Assembly: GCA_965371225.1 (NCBI GenBank)
Contig: CBDUXP010000086.1
Coordinates: forward strand, 1-13,728
Source of the DNA: CBDUXP01 sp965371225 [NCBI: uncultured bacterium]
Lineage (GTDB): Bacteria; Abyssobacteria; SURF-5; CBDUXP01
Length of the DNA: 13,728 bases
Direction of reading: 5' to 3'
Shown: positions 7,317 to 13,728 of the stretch, piece after piece
Position numbering within the stretch: position 1 is the stretch's first letter
Layout: the number at the start of each line of letters is the position of its first letter
Position numbers and translations under genes: made by a program
Notes under the pieces: model-generated
What the model was told of the DNA's origin: nothing
Database searches by the model: none
What the model saw: only the letters and a program-made list of their open reading frames with translations

Positions 7317-8810
7317 GTGACCATGCCGACCTCGGCACGCCAGCAGCTCGAACTGGCCCTCCGCATCCTCTCGAAGTGGCGGTGGTATGCGATCCTGCCG
7401 GCGGCCATCATCGTCGCCGGCGGCATGTTGTACGTCCTGATTACGCCAACCCGGTACAGCGCGGCGGCCACGTTGAGTGTCGACGTGCGCGGGGCGGCCA
7501 ATCCCCTGCTCCGGGACTTGAACCTGGACCAGCGCCGCGAACAGCGGGTGGCGGTGGTCACCGAGACGATCCGCAGTTGGGACCTCCTGCAACAGACCGT
7601 CTTGGACGTGGGGCCGGACACCCTGGCCGCGGACTCGCCGCAACTCCTGCCCTACCTGCGGGGCAAGCTCGACGACCGGCTGCTGCGCGAGCGGGAAGCC
7701 ACCGTGGGGCAGGCGGTGCGCCAGCTCGATGCGGGGCTCGCCATTCGGGAGTGGAGCCGTGACCTCATCGTCATCTCCTACACGGGGCTCGACCGGGAGG
7801 TGGCGGCCCGGATTACGAACACCGTCGTCCAGCGCTTTGTGGAGCATGCCAGCCTGGCCCGCCAGCGCGGCGCCCTCGCCACGGTCGACTTCATCGCCCA
7901 GCAGTTGGAGATTTACCAGCGGCGCCTGGAAGAATCCGAGGCGCTGGTGCGCGCGTTCCGGGAGGAGCACCTGGAGGCCCTGCCGCAACAGTTCGATCGC
8001 CAGTTGGCCATGCTCGGGGACGCCCGGGCGCAGTACATGGCGAGCGAGATCCAGCTTCGGGAGATCGACCGCCGCGTCACGCTGCTGAAAGAGCAGATCG
8101 ACCGCACGGAGCACACCGTCGTCTCCGCCCGGACCACGGGCGCCAATCCCATGGTGCAAGAGATCGAGGGGCGCATCCTGCAGGCGCGCGTCGAGCTGGC
8201 GGCGCTGCGCACGAATTACACGGACAAGCATCCCCGGGTCCTCGAACTGCAAGCCCACATCATCAATCTGGAAGAGGCGATCGCGACCGAAGCGGACACG
8301 GCCGTGACTTCGGAGACGTCCACGGTCAACCCCGCGTACGAAAGCCTCGTGCAGGCGCACCAGGAGGCCCAGATCGAGACGGAAACCCTCCAGCTCCGGC
8401 GCGAGGTGCTCACCGAACGCATCCAACGGCTCGAAGCCGCCGTCAACAGCATCCCCCAACAGGAGCAGCAACTGGTTCACCTGACCCGCGACTCCCGCGT
8501 GAACGAGAGCGTCTACAATCTGCTCCTGCGGAAGCTCGAGGAAGCGAAGATCTCCCAACACCTGAGCGAGCGCGACACGGGCCTGGAGGAGTACACGATC
8601 ATCGAGCCCGCGCGGGCCAGCAACACCCGGTCGGGCCCCAACCGCATGCGGATGGCCCTCATGGTGCTGGCGGTGGCCGGCATGGCCGGCGCCGCGGGCG
8701 TGCTCGGCCGCCAGTACATGGACGAGAGCTTCGATGACGGGGACCAGTTGGCCCAGGCGTTCGATCTGCCCTGCCTGGGGGTCATCCCCCGCATCGAGAA
8801 GGCCGCCTGA
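7317..8810 (+). CDS. Wzz/GumC-type polysaccharide co-polymerase (chain-length determinant), no kinase domain
   Basis: 497 residues. The Wzz-type N-terminus has a first membrane segment at about 24-43 (WYAILPAAIIVAGGMLYVLI) followed by TPTRYSAAATLSV. A large periplasmic region (about 60-440) is mostly coiled coil, with the YTDKHPRVLELQAHI segment and a GNVR-like region (VHLTRDSRVNESVYNLLLRKLEEAKI). A second membrane segment lies at about 445-464. The tail ends LAQAFDLPCLGVIPRIE, the remnant that normally leads into a fused tyrosine kinase; here the kinase is a separate gene two positions downstream. Role by family: an inner-membrane oligomer that sets polymer length and contacts the export lipoprotein. 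The GTG at 7317 or the ATG at 7323 could start it; neither has a clear Shine-Dalgarno, which suggests coupling to the upstream gene. The next gene begins 4 nt after its stop. Confidence 0.92.
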   Translation: MTMPTSARQQLELALRILSKWRWYAILPAAIIVAGGMLYVLITPTRYSAAATLSVDVRGAANPLLRDLNLDQRREQRVAVVTETIRSWDLLQQTVLDVGPDTLAADSPQLLPYLRGKLDDRLLREREATVGQAVRQLDAGLAIREWSRDLIVISYTGLDREVAARITNTVVQRFVEHASLARQRGALATVDFIAQQLEIYQRRLEESEALVRAFREEHLEALPQQFDRQLAMLGDARAQYMASEIQLREIDRRVTLLKEQIDRTEHTVVSARTTGANPMVQEIEGRILQARVELAALRTNYTDKHPRVLELQAHIINLEEAIATEADTAVTSETSTVNPAYESLVQAHQEAQIETETLQLRREVLTERIQRLEAAVNSIPQQEQQLVHLTRDSRVNESVYNLLLRKLEEAKISQHLSERDTGLEEYTIIEPARASNTRSGPNRMRMALMVLAVAGMAGAAGVLGRQYMDESFDDGDQLAQAFDLPCLGVIPRIEKAA

Positions 8811-8814
8811 GGCC

Positions 8815-10506
8815 ATGTACCTGGATTTCTACCGCCTGCGGGAAGCCCCGTTCAATCTGACGCCGGACCCCGATTTCTTCTTCATGAGTGCGGGGCACAA
8901 GCAGGCCCTGTCCTACCTGAGCTACGGGATTCTGCAACGCAAGGGCTTCTGCCAGCTCACCGGGGAGGTCGGGAGCGGCAAGACGATGATCGTCCGCCGG
9001 CTGTTGGCCGAACTGGGCGAATCGGCGGTCACCGCGTACGTGCTCAATCCGGCGGATACTTTCACCGGGCTGCTGCGCTTCATCCTCAAGGATTTTGACG
9101 TGCCGCTCCCCAGCGGCGCCGACCTGTCGAAAACCGAACTACTGGGTGCGCTCTACCAGTTTCTGCTGGACCGCAAGGCGGAGGGCCTCCCGGTCATCCT
9201 CATCTTCGATGAGGCGCAGGACCTGTCCGCGAGCGTGCTGGAAGAAATCCGCCTCATCTCGAACTTCGAAACGACCAAAGAGAAGTTGATCCAGATCATC
9301 TTCGTCGGCCAGCCGGAGTTCAAGGACATGATCGCCACGCACGAGTTGCGCCAGCTCGCCCAGCGGATCGCTATCCGCTACCACCTCACCCCCCTGTCCC
9401 AGGTGGAGATGGACGCCTACGTGGATCACCGGCTCCGCGTCGCGGGCGGCGACCGCATCCGGGTCACCTCCATGGCCAAAGAGGTGATGTTCAGCTACAC
9501 GGGGGGCGTCCCGCGCCTCGTGAACATGCTCGGGGATTACGCCCTCCTGGTGGGGTACGTGAACGAAACCTTCGTCCTGAACCACCGGCTGCTGACCGAG
9601 GCCATCGTGGAACTCGAGGGCGGCGCCCAGCCCAGCTCCGCCCCGGACCAGCGGGACCCCGCATGGGCGGAACGGCTCCGCAGCGAGCGACGCAGCCAAC
9701 GGGGCCGGCGAATTCGCCGGGCGCGCCGCACGGTGGCTACAGCGGCCGTCCCCCCGCCGGAGCCGAGCCGGTCCGCGCCTCACGTCCCCATCCCGTCCCG
9801 CACCGTGGTCGCGGCCGAGCCTGCGCCGGTACCGCCCACGCCCCGGCCGGTGATCCCAGCCGTGGCACGCGTCCCCCAGCCGGCGCAGCCCGCGCCAGCC
9901 GAGAACGGTCGCAAACCGGCCGCTCCCATGCGCTCCGTGATCGCCGCCCCGAGCGAGGCGGCAGTCCCCGATGTGGAACAGGCTCCCGCCCCGGTCATGC
10001 CGCTGCGCGACGTGGGGCTGAAACGCGCCCCAAGCTCCGACAAACCGGTGACGGCGCCGGCCCCCCTCTCCACCCCGCGCACCCCAAAACGCGCGGCGCA
10101 GGAAAGGCGGGACACGAATCCCGGCGAAGGCCCGGTCGGCGCCGTGGAACCCCTACTCCCCTCCCTGAGCACCATGCTCCGCCAGAGTCAGGCCGCCAGA
10201 GGAGCCGGCAACAGGCCTGCCGCCCTGGCCACCAAGCGCCGCGTCGTGACGGAGAGTGAGACGGGTGAGGCGGCCGCATCCCTGGCAGCCCAAGCGCTCA
10301 CGCGTGGGCGGCAGCGAGCGGACACGGCCACCGTCCGGCGTCCGGCCGCGGGGCTCCGCGCAGCTCCGGCCGCGGTCATCGGCGACCTCCCGGAGAATTG
10401 GTGGCAGTTTGCACAACCCGACGACTCCAACCCGGCCGCGGCCGGTAGCGGCTGGGGAGCGGCCCTGGGCCGCCTGTGGCACTGGCTCTTTGGCTGGCTC
10501 GGGTAG
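8815..10506 (+). CDS. ExeA-like AAA ATPase of exopolysaccharide/PEP-CTERM-type loci, with long disordered C-terminal extension
   Basis: 563 residues from ATG 8815. The start MYLDFYRLREAPFNLTPDP is the hallmark of the ExeA/secretion-ATPase family found beside XrtA-type loci. The P-loop is G50-EVGSGKT-57 and Walker B is ILIFDEAQ (128-135). A GQPEF sensor segment (165-169), a QRI-IRYHL motif and a GGVPRLVN winged-helix segment (about 230-237) complete the AAA module by about residue 268. Beyond it, about 250 residues are rich in Pro, Ala and Arg and look disordered. The last residues are tryptophan-rich (W529, W530, W547, W555, W557, W561) and end LGRLWHWLFGWLG, a possible membrane-binding helix. 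Usual family members stop near 270-350 residues. The reading frame is open upstream to 8734, but that part overlaps the previous gene and is not protein-like. The family is thought to energise or regulate polymer secretion; the exact reaction is not established. Confidence 0.9.
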   Translation: MYLDFYRLREAPFNLTPDPDFFFMSAGHKQALSYLSYGILQRKGFCQLTGEVGSGKTMIVRRLLAELGESAVTAYVLNPADTFTGLLRFILKDFDVPLPSGADLSKTELLGALYQFLLDRKAEGLPVILIFDEAQDLSASVLEEIRLISNFETTKEKLIQIIFVGQPEFKDMIATHELRQLAQRIAIRYHLTPLSQVEMDAYVDHRLRVAGGDRIRVTSMAKEVMFSYTGGVPRLVNMLGDYALLVGYVNETFVLNHRLLTEAIVELEGGAQPSSAPDQRDPAWAERLRSERRSQRGRRIRRARRTVATAAVPPPEPSRSAPHVPIPSRTVVAAEPAPVPPTPRPVIPAVARVPQPAQPAPAENGRKPAAPMRSVIAAPSEAAVPDVEQAPAPVMPLRDVGLKRAPSSDKPVTAPAPLSTPRTPKRAAQERRDTNPGEGPVGAVEPLLPSLSTMLRQSQAARGAGNRPAALATKRRVVTESETGEAAASLAAQALTRGRQRADTATVRRPAAGLRAAPAAVIGDLPENWWQFAQPDDSNPAAAGSGWGAALGRLWHWLFGWLG

Positions 10507-10518
10507 GTAGGAGCCTCT

Positions 10519-11346
10519 ATGTCGAACATTGAACGGGCCTTGCGGCGCGCGGCGGAGGGCGGCACGGGACCCACCACCGTGCCGGCGGCCCCGGCCCCAC
10601 CGGAACCTCAGGTCCCCGACACGGAAGCCAAAGTCGCGGGGGTCTGGAAGCTCGACGAGCGCATCGTCGCCTACCACGAGCGTTACACGGCGCCGGCCGA
10701 GGCGTTCCGCAAGCTGGGGGCCAAGCTGCTGACGTATCAACACCAACGCGAATTGCCCTGCTTGCTCGTCGGGGTGACCAGTCCCAGCCACGCCGAAGGC
10801 AAGTCCATTACCGCCGCCAACCTGGCCGTCGTGCTCGCGCAGGACTTTCGCGTCCGCACCCTGCTCGTGGACGCGGACATTCGCCGGCCCACCTTCGCCC
10901 GCTACCTGGACCTGGATTTGGACACGGGGCTGGCCGACTTGGTGGACGGCGCGTCCGTGGAAGAAACAGTGATCGGGACGCCGCTCCCCCACTTGCAGAT
11001 TCTCGGCAGCGGCCGGCGCGAGAGCCCCACCGGCGTCTTTGAGGCCGGCCGCCTGAACAGCGCGCTGGAACGGTTACGCCGGGCGGCCAGTATCGTCGTG
11101 TTCGATTGTCCCCCGGTGCTGCCCGTCGCGGACACGGACCTCCTGGCCACCGCTCTGGACGGGATGCTCCTCTTGGTCCGCGCCGGCTACACGCAAGGGC
11201 GCGACATCCGCCGAATGATCGCGACACTTGAGGGCGCGAACCTGCTGGGGTTTGTGCTCAACTATGCGGATCGCGCCTCGCCGTTGTACTACCACGCCGA
11301 AGCCTATTACGGCGAACTGCCACCCTCCGCCGAAGCCTCCCCGTAG
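10519..11346 (+). CDS. CpsD/CapB-type tyrosine autokinase of the polysaccharide locus
   Basis: 275 residues. The N-terminus MSNIERALRRA matches the short leader typical of XrtA-locus tyrosine autokinases. The bacterial tyrosine kinase core has a P-loop TSPSHAEGKS (87-96), Walker A' LLVDADIRRPTF (D118, D120) and Walker B VVFDCPP (D196). A C-terminal tyrosine cluster (Y257, Y258, Y263, Y264), in a YYHAEAYYGE context, is the probable autophosphorylation site. By family knowledge it cycles phosphorylation with the Wzz-like membrane protein to control chain length and assembly; here the two halves of the usual fused protein are separate genes. A strong TAGGAG lies 6 nt upstream of the ATG. It is the last gene of the operon, 12 nt after the ATPase stop, and faces the convergent phosphoglycosyltransferase gene. 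No phosphatase partner is visible nearby. Confidence 0.93.
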   Translation: MSNIERALRRAAEGGTGPTTVPAAPAPPEPQVPDTEAKVAGVWKLDERIVAYHERYTAPAEAFRKLGAKLLTYQHQRELPCLLVGVTSPSHAEGKSITAANLAVVLAQDFRVRTLLVDADIRRPTFARYLDLDLDTGLADLVDGASVEETVIGTPLPHLQILGSGRRESPTGVFEAGRLNSALERLRRAASIVVFDCPPVLPVADTDLLATALDGMLLLVRAGYTQGRDIRRMIATLEGANLLGFVLNYADRASPLYYHAEAYYGELPPSAEASP

Positions 11347-11351
11347 TCGTC

Positions 11352-11374
11352 GCCGAACCCCCGGCGGTTCCGGC
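11352..11374. terminator. Hairpin in the convergent gap, possible terminator
   Basis: GCCGAACC (11352-11359) pairs with GGTT-C-CGGC (11366-11374), eight pairs with one bulged C, just after the kinase stop. No T-run follows on either strand, so intrinsic termination would be weak. The rest of the 139-nt gap holds a GAGCGT-type triple repeat (11459-11476) and a GGTCC/GGACC dyad (11478-11494) over the stop codon of the opposing gene. Confidence 0.3.
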
Positions 11375-11485
11375 ACAGTGCGCTGGAGCGGCGCGGGGCA
11401 AATACCCGTCCCGCGGAAAAACCAGTCAGTCAGGGGGGCGCGCCACGTCCGGCCGCGCGAGCGTGAGCGTGAGCGGGGTCCGGCG

Positions 11486-12292
11486 CTAGGACCGGGCGGG
11501 AGCCGGGCTGGTGGACCGAGGCGCGCTGCGCCGCTCCACCGCCTGCCGGAGTTCGTACCAGCACCGACGCACGGTGCCCAGGAGAATCTTCACGTCCGTG
11601 CGCAGGCCGACCTTCCCAATGTACTGCAGGTCCAGTTCCACCTTGCGCCGCACGTCGTCGAGGTTCTCATCGTACTTGTGCCGCACCTGGGCCAGGCCGG
11701 TGATGCCCGGCCGGACGCGCGTCCGGATGCCGTAATTGGGCACCTCCGCGGCGAGGCCGACGAAGAATTCCGGCCGTTCCGGCCGCGGCCCCACCAGGCT
11801 CATGTCCCCCCGCACCACGTTGAATAACTGCGCCAGCTCATCCAGGTGCGAAGCCCGCAGGAACCGGCCGAACCGGGTGACCCGCGGGTCCGCGTCCCCC
11901 TGCGCCCAGACGGGGCCCGTCGCCGCTTCCGCGTCGGTCCGCATGGTCCGGAATTTCCAGATACGGAATGGCTGCCCGCCCTGGTTCCGGCGCCGGCGGT
12001 CCCGCCGGGTGTACGGGCCCGACCCGAGCGACCGGCGATCCCGCCCGACACGCATCTGGCGATAGAACACCGGACCGGGGGAGTCCAGCATCACAAGCAA
12101 CCCGACGACGAGCAGCCCCGGCGCGCACACCGCGATGCCCAGCGCCGCGAGGCTCCGATCGATCGGCGGCTTGGCGCGCAGATACCACGAGTGCCCCTGC
12201 TGCAGCACCCGGCTGGGCGCGGCGGACGGTTCGGGCTCTGGCACGATCGCCACCGTGCCCACCTCCCGGGGAACCAGTATCGCCACAGCCAT
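11486..12292 (-). CDS. Monotopic phosphoglycosyltransferase (bacterial sugar transferase) initiating polysaccharide synthesis
   Basis: 268 residues. A polar N-terminus (1-40) precedes a reentrant membrane helix (about 48-69, LAALGIAVCAPGLLVVGLLVML), then DSPGPVFYRQMRVG, FRIWKFRTM, RVTRFGRFLR and the core motif LDELAQLFNVVRGDMSLVGPRPERP. The catalytic Asp-Glu dyad of this superfamily is D151-E152. Reaction by family: transfer of a sugar-1-phosphate from a nucleotide sugar to undecaprenyl phosphate at the inner face of the cytoplasmic membrane. It has only the catalytic core and not the extra N-terminal helices of WbaP-type enzymes. A basic insert of roughly 20 residues (about 85-106, RRDRRRR) sits between MRVG and the FRIWKFRTM strand. 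The start is ATG 12292, one base after the PilZ gene's stop (TGA-G-ATG), indicating translational coupling. An open frame back to 12358 overlaps the PilZ gene and is discounted. The sugar is not predictable. Confidence 0.93.
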   Translation of the reverse strand: MAVAILVPREVGTVAIVPEPEPSAAPSRVLQQGHSWYLRAKPPIDRSLAALGIAVCAPGLLVVGLLVMLDSPGPVFYRQMRVGRDRRSLGSGPYTRRDRRRRNQGGQPFRIWKFRTMRTDAEAATGPVWAQGDADPRVTRFGRFLRASHLDELAQLFNVVRGDMSLVGPRPERPEFFVGLAAEVPNYGIRTRVRPGITGLAQVRHKYDENLDDVRRKVELDLQYIGKVGLRTDVKILLGTVRRCWYELRQAVERRSAPRSTSPAPARS

Positions 12293-12293
12293 C

Positions 12294-12734
12294 TCAGAGG
12301 GCACTGTTAGTCTCCAGGAGCAGGGTCGGGGGGCGCACAAACTCCACTGCCGTCCCAAAGTGATCCGCGACGCGTGCGTCCGGCGTCGACCGGACCACGC
12401 GCGCCTCCGCCTGCACCTCCACGGCGCGTTGCATCCAGGCGCCCAGCGGCGGGAGGGAGATGCGCAGTTGCACGATGCGGTCCTCGGCCAGCGCTCGGCC
12501 GAAGAAGAAGAATGCGCCGCGCGAATTGATGTCTTGAACCGTCGTGTGGTCCGCGCGCTCTGGACCGTCCGTGGGGCTGAGCACGGTCAACGGATACGCC
12601 ACCAGCCGGCGCTCCTCGCGCCGCCGCTCCCGTTGGCTCACTACTCGTCGCCCCCCCGCGCGAAATGCGCGGCCATTTCGGACACGCCCATCAATGGCCG
12701 TCCGACCCCCTCCTCGCTCAGCATGTGCTGACAT
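12294..12734 (-). CDS. PilZ-domain protein, probable c-di-GMP receptor
   Basis: 146 residues from the ATG at 12734. Residues 1-33 are low-complexity. The PilZ module then begins with an arginine cluster, QRERRREERRLVAYPL (R38/R39...R42/R43), fitting the RxxxR c-di-GMP contact. The second motif, D69-I-N-S-R-G74, corresponds to (D/N)xSxxG with Asn in place of Ser. The fold ends with the usual GTAVEF strand (127-132). Both ligand motifs are therefore present in nearly canonical form. Other possible starts are ATG 12752 and a GTG that would give MSQRERRREERR; none has a strong Shine-Dalgarno site. It is the first gene of a two-gene operon and its stop lies 1 nt before the phosphoglycosyltransferase ATG, so the simplest inference is c-di-GMP control of polysaccharide initiation. 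A direct protein contact is not shown. Confidence 0.85.
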   Translation of the reverse strand: MSAHAERGGGRTAIDGRVRNGRAFRAGGRRVVSQRERRREERRLVAYPLTVLSPTDGPERADHTTVQDINSRGAFFFFGRALAEDRIVQLRISLPPLGAWMQRAVEVQAEARVVRSTPDARVADHFGTAVEFVRPPTLLLETNSAL

Positions 12735-12810
12735 GGCCCCGTGGTACTGCATGGGCAGCGGTACCTCAGCGCAAGCGGAGTGCCAGCGATCCGGAAAACG
12801 CTAGAAGGTG

Positions 12811-12835
12811 TAAGTGATTGAAATACATTGACTTA
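12811..12835. promoter_or_regulatory. 25-bp AT-rich imperfect palindrome, candidate operator between divergent genes
   Basis: TAAGT (12811-12815) and ACTTA (12831-12835) are perfect outer arms, and further matches inside bring it to 9 of 12 pairs. It lies 77 bp upstream of the PilZ start and about 220 bp upstream of the GAF gene start, in the shared regulatory gap 12735-13056. Its AT-rich make-up contrasts with both sides. The binding protein is unknown. The remainder of the gap holds no supported gene. Confidence 0.4.
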
Positions 12836-12892
12836 TGAACTGTCTCGAATGCCGACCTCCGGCCCGGGGCCTGCGACCGGCTGCGCGACGTT

Positions 12893-12906
12893 GGAAATCT
12901 CAACGC
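12893..12906 (+). promoter_or_regulatory. Weak sigma-54-like promoter element upstream of the GAF gene
   Basis: TTGG (12891-12894), ten bases, then GCA (12905-12907) gives the GG-N10-GC spacing of sigma-54 promoters. The flanking consensus is poor (AAA instead of CAC after GG, and AC instead of TT before GC). If used, transcription would start near 12918, leaving a leader of about 140 nt. It is noted because sigma-54 systems often regulate this class of polysaccharide locus; on sequence alone it could be chance. Confidence 0.2.
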
Positions 12907-13044
12907 ATGTTGCAAAACCGCAATATCGGAGGGCGTTTTCGGTTGCTCGCAAAAAGGGCCTGCGGGTAGACTTTTCAGGAATTCGCAACGTGGAGCAGGT
13001 GTTCGGCTGGGGGGTTCAGGTGGTCCCTCGCCCGGTCGATATGA

Positions 13045-13048
13045 GAGG
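13045..13048 (+). promoter_or_regulatory. Shine-Dalgarno site for the GAF-domain gene
   Basis: GAGG, within AGAGGT, lies 8 nt before ATG 13057. It supports that start over the ATG at 13041, whose frame closes after seven codons at the TAA at 13062. Confidence 0.6.
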
Positions 13049-13056
13049 TATCAGCG

Positions 13057-13728
13057 ATGGGTAACCAAGTACGGGTGCGGGCGCGGGGGGCGCCGCCTGG
13101 AGGGGGACGATCACCTGACGCCGAGTCCCTCCGCACCCTCACGAGCATCACGGGATGGCAGACGTACGCCGCGGCCGTACTGGACGCTGCCCTGCACGAT
13201 GTCCAAGGGGCGGCCGGGTCCGTCATGGTCCGCGATCCGCATCGGCGCGTGCTGCGTGTGGTGGTCGCCCGCGGTCCGGGTCGCGCCCGCGTCATGGGCG
13301 CCACCGTAGACGTGGGAGCGCCCATTGCCGGACAGGTCGCAGAGACGCGGAAACCGCTGTGGGTCCCCGACGTGGATGCGCATCCGCAGCTCGCCGACAC
13401 CACGTGTCGGCGCAAGCGCGCCGGGCGGTATCGCGGGAAGTCGCTCATCCTGGTCCCCTGGATCGTGGACGACCAGGTCCTGGGCGTGCTGAGCCTGAGC
13501 AGCCGCGCCGGCCAACAGTTTTCCCGCGACGACATGACCCGCGTCGCGGCCGCGGCGAAACCGGCCGCGACAGTGGTCGACCAGTTGATGCGCGCCGACC
13601 AACCCGCCGCCCCGCCGCTGTGGGATACCACGAACTTCCAACAGGTCAGCCTCGTCCACCGCCCCCACGTGGCACTGGATTCCGTGAGCGCCGTCCTGGA
13701 CCTGGTGCATCAGGCGGTGGTGTGCTTC
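13057..13728 (+). CDS. GAF-domain protein, C-terminal part beyond the window (partial)
   Basis: 224 codons are open from ATG 13057 to the right edge with no stop. Residues about 27-178 form a GAF domain: an N-terminal helix (TGWQTYAAAVLDAALHDV), GSVMVRDPHRRVLRVVVARG, the diagnostic GAPIAGQVAETRKPLWVPDVDAHP segment (88-110), LILVPWIVDDQVLGVLSLSS (130-149) and a closing helix to about 178. A proline-rich linker and a second segment (about 189-224, ending DLVHQAVVCF) follow. GAF domains bind small ligands or mediate dimerisation in sensors. The output domain is missing, so it could be a histidine kinase, diguanylate cyclase, sigma-54 activator or stand-alone sensor. It is divergent from the PilZ/phosphoglycosyltransferase pair and shares its regulatory gap. 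Confidence 0.85.
   Translation, partial: MGNQVRVRARGAPPGGGRSPDAESLRTLTSITGWQTYAAAVLDAALHDVQGAAGSVMVRDPHRRVLRVVVARGPGRARVMGATVDVGAPIAGQVAETRKPLWVPDVDAHPQLADTTCRRKRAGRYRGKSLILVPWIVDDQVLGVLSLSSRAGQQFSRDDMTRVAAAAKPAATVVDQLMRADQPAAPPLWDTTNFQQVSLVHRPHVALDSVSAVLDLVHQAVVCF

Noticed and set aside
6651-8816. Long minus-strand open frame opposite the export and Wzz genes
   Set aside because: It is a high-GC antisense shadow spanning two well-supported plus-strand genes and their junction, with no recognisable motif.
12828-13064. 78-codon plus-strand frame before the GAF gene
   Set aside because: It has no ribosome-binding site, no recognisable motif and overlaps the GAF start. It lies in the likely regulatory gap.
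12975-13631. Minus-strand frame opposite the GAF gene
   Set aside because: Its Ser/Arg/Thr-rich composition is typical of an antisense shadow, whereas the plus strand encodes a clear GAF domain.
1-13728. CRISPR arrays, tRNA/rRNA genes, insertion sequences, toxin-antitoxin or phage genes
   Set aside because: No regularly spaced identical repeats, tRNA T-arm/cloverleaf, transposase motifs or phage-type genes were seen. The only tandem repeats (57-131, 11459-11476) are short and degenerate.

Overview
The window is GC-rich DNA (roughly two-thirds G+C by eye) from a Gram-negative bacterium. An outer-membrane polysaccharide export lipoprotein, dense coding on both strands and the dispersed intergenic repeats at the left edge all fit. 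The repeats (a GGGCGGAC/GTCCGCCC palindrome and runs of a CTTGGCG-like unit) resemble those I associate with uncultured phyla such as Hydrogenedentota, Methylomirabilota/NC10 and Chloroflexi. The phylum cannot be fixed from this window.

Left block (1-5574, minus strand): reading leftward, a secreted fibronectin-III/Ig-like protein (4366-5514), a strong terminator, tadA (3739-4215, tRNA-A34 deaminase), and a large multidomain signalling ATPase (132-3482: zinc ribbons, class III nucleotide cyclase domain, AAA/NACHT-like ATPase, TPR-type tail). The last gene has its own TATAAT-bearing promoter.

A gap of about 1 kb (5515-6575) has no convincing gene. It holds a strongly AT-rich 60-bp island, several perfect palindromes and the leader of the next operon.

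Central operon (6576-11346, plus strand): four tightly spaced exopolysaccharide export and chain-length genes. They are an SLBB-type export lipoprotein, a Wzz/GNVR co-polymerase without a kinase domain, an ExeA-like AAA ATPase with a long disordered tail, and a stand-alone CpsD/CapB-type tyrosine kinase. This set is the one seen at XrtA/PEP-CTERM-type exopolysaccharide loci, but no exosortase, flippase, polymerase or glycosyltransferase is in view.

Right block: convergent with that operon is a translationally coupled pair on the minus strand, a PilZ (probable c-di-GMP receptor) protein and a monotopic phosphoglycosyltransferase that would start the repeat unit. Divergent from the pair, a GAF-domain gene (13057 onward, plus strand) runs off the right edge. 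The inferred theme is regulated polysaccharide production: initiation (PGT), export and length control (the four-gene operon), with c-di-GMP input through PilZ and possible cyclic-nucleotide input through the cyclase protein.
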